Shown here piece by piece: positions 63,562-64,000 of a stretch of DNA of 64,000 bases. Within the stretch, counting starts at the first letter, position 1. The number at the start of each line of letters is the position of its first letter. The stretch spans positions 558,001 through 622,000 of the forward strand of contig NTJI01000001.1 in assembly GCA_002307375.1 (NCBI GenBank), in the 5' to 3' direction. The translations under genes and the position numbers were made by a program. Source of the stretch: Lysobacteraceae bacterium NML93-0399 (lineage in GTDB: Bacteria; Pseudomonadota; Gammaproteobacteria; Xanthomonadales; Xanthomonadaceae). The notes under the pieces are model-generated. The model did not search any database and was not told where the DNA came from. It saw only the letters and a list, made by a program, of their open reading frames with translations.

Positions 63562-64000
63562 TCAAGCGCGGCTGTCCCGACGTCCCTGCTGCGGGCGACC
63601 GTTGCCGGCGCGGTGCTGCTTGGGGCCGGCGTGGGCGTGGGCGCTGCGGTCGGCCGGCTTGCCGTGTCCACGGTTGCCGGGCTTGCGCGGAGCGCGATCG
63701 CCGCCGGGCTTCTGCTCGCCCATGCGGGCACCGGGACGGCCGCCTGCAGGCTGGCGACGCTGGCCGCCGCCGTTCTTCGGGATCGGCGTATCCAGCCGGA
63801 CCGGCTGGCTCGGCTCGAAGCCTTCGACCGCGCTCATCTCGATGTCGGCCTTGAGCATGCGCTGGATCTGGCGCAGCAGGCCACCCTCTTCCGGCGACAC
63901 CAGCGACAGCGCCTCGCCCGACGCGCCGTTGCGACCAGTGCGGCCGATGCGGTGCACGTAGTCCTCGGCCACCATCGGCAGGTCATGGTTGATGACCAGC
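63562..64000 (-). CDS. rhlE: DEAD-box RNA helicase, RhlE-like (5' part missing)
   Basis: The last 145 codons of a DEAD-box helicase enter from the right edge. VINHDLP and the helicase motif VI sequence [25 protein letters not shown] are visible, then a short linker and a Gly/Arg/Lys/Pro-rich tail. The tail and the [11 protein letters not shown] stretch fit RhlE. The C-terminal basic tail probably binds RNA. The helicase core lies outside the window. Confidence 0.88.
   Translation of the reverse strand, partial: LVINHDLPMVAEDYVHRIGRTGRNGASGEALSLVSPEEGGLLRQIQRMLKADIEMSAVEGFEPSQPVRLDTPIPKNGGGQRRQPAGGRPGARMGEQKPGGDRAPRKPGNRGHGKPADRSAHAHAGPKQHRAGNGRPQQGRRDSRA

Overview
The window is a 64 kb piece of a high-GC gammaproteobacterial chromosome, most likely a member of the Lysobacteraceae/Xanthomonadaceae (Lysobacter, Luteimonas or a close relative). 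This rests on the gene order lexA-recA-recX-alaS-csrA, the folK-panB-panC-panD-pgi block, the queG/nnr/tsaE/amiC/mutL block and pyrG-kdsA-eno-ftsB-ispD-ispF-truD. It also rests on the LexA operator type, the large TonB-dependent receptors, and REP-like intergenic repeats of the xanthomonad style. No plasmid, phage, rRNA, CRISPR or transposase gene is visible. Almost everything is core housekeeping DNA with small accessory patches between the blocks.

Layout. 1-3.6 kb: 5' part of apbC and a TonB-dependent receptor broken by one in-frame TAG. 3.6-7.3 kb: a DUF2147 protein and a second, intact receptor. The same TTAAC-N5-GTTAA palindrome lies upstream of both receptors. 7.4-9.9 kb: metG and a solo RnfB-like ferredoxin. 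10-17.5 kb (minus): nnrDE-tsaE-amiC-mutL-DUF1684-TraB/GumN. 17.5-19.4 kb: queG followed by a scrambled segment holding a REP pair, a GNAT acetyltransferase tail and a decayed copy of the queG 3' end. 19.5-25.1 kb (minus): pcnB-folK-panB-panC-panD-pgi. 25.2-31.4 kb: tRNA-Glu, fdxA, dapA with a BamC-like lipoprotein, gcvR, bcp, phoH and a DUF1275 membrane protein. 31.5-34.5 kb: thiD, a hydrolase and a UDP-sugar dehydrogenase. 34.5-41.3 kb: a duplicated REP-bearing segment, tRNA-Arg, tRNA-Ser, csrA, alaS, recX, recA and lexA. 41.3-44.3 kb: an oligomer-hydrolase-like lipoprotein, a response regulator preceded by a heptanucleotide repeat, and a small lipoprotein. 44.4-52.2 kb (minus): pyrG, kdsA, two small unknown genes, eno, ftsB, ispD, ispF and truD, plus an Ala-rich exported protein. 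52.5-64 kb: parE, an MFS exporter with hutG, a DUF418/dadA/gor operon, slyD, two NlpC/P60 hydrolases, a 320-bp tandem duplication, and the 3' end of an rhlE-like helicase.

Functionally the window covers translation (metG, alaS, four tRNA-modification genes or related, three tRNAs), envelope synthesis and remodelling (amiC, kdsA, ispD/F, ftsB, NlpC/P60), DNA repair and topology (mutL, recA, lexA, recX, parE), cofactor synthesis (pantothenate, folate, thiamine) and redox (fdxA, bcp, gor). Many genes are coupled by 1-4 nt overlaps. No obviously new defence or metabolic system was found. The most interesting signals are the amber-interrupted receptor with its shared palindrome, the queG/GNAT rearrangement, the heptad repeat in front of the response regulator, the two intergenic tandem duplications, and the unknown small-gene pair between kdsA and eno.
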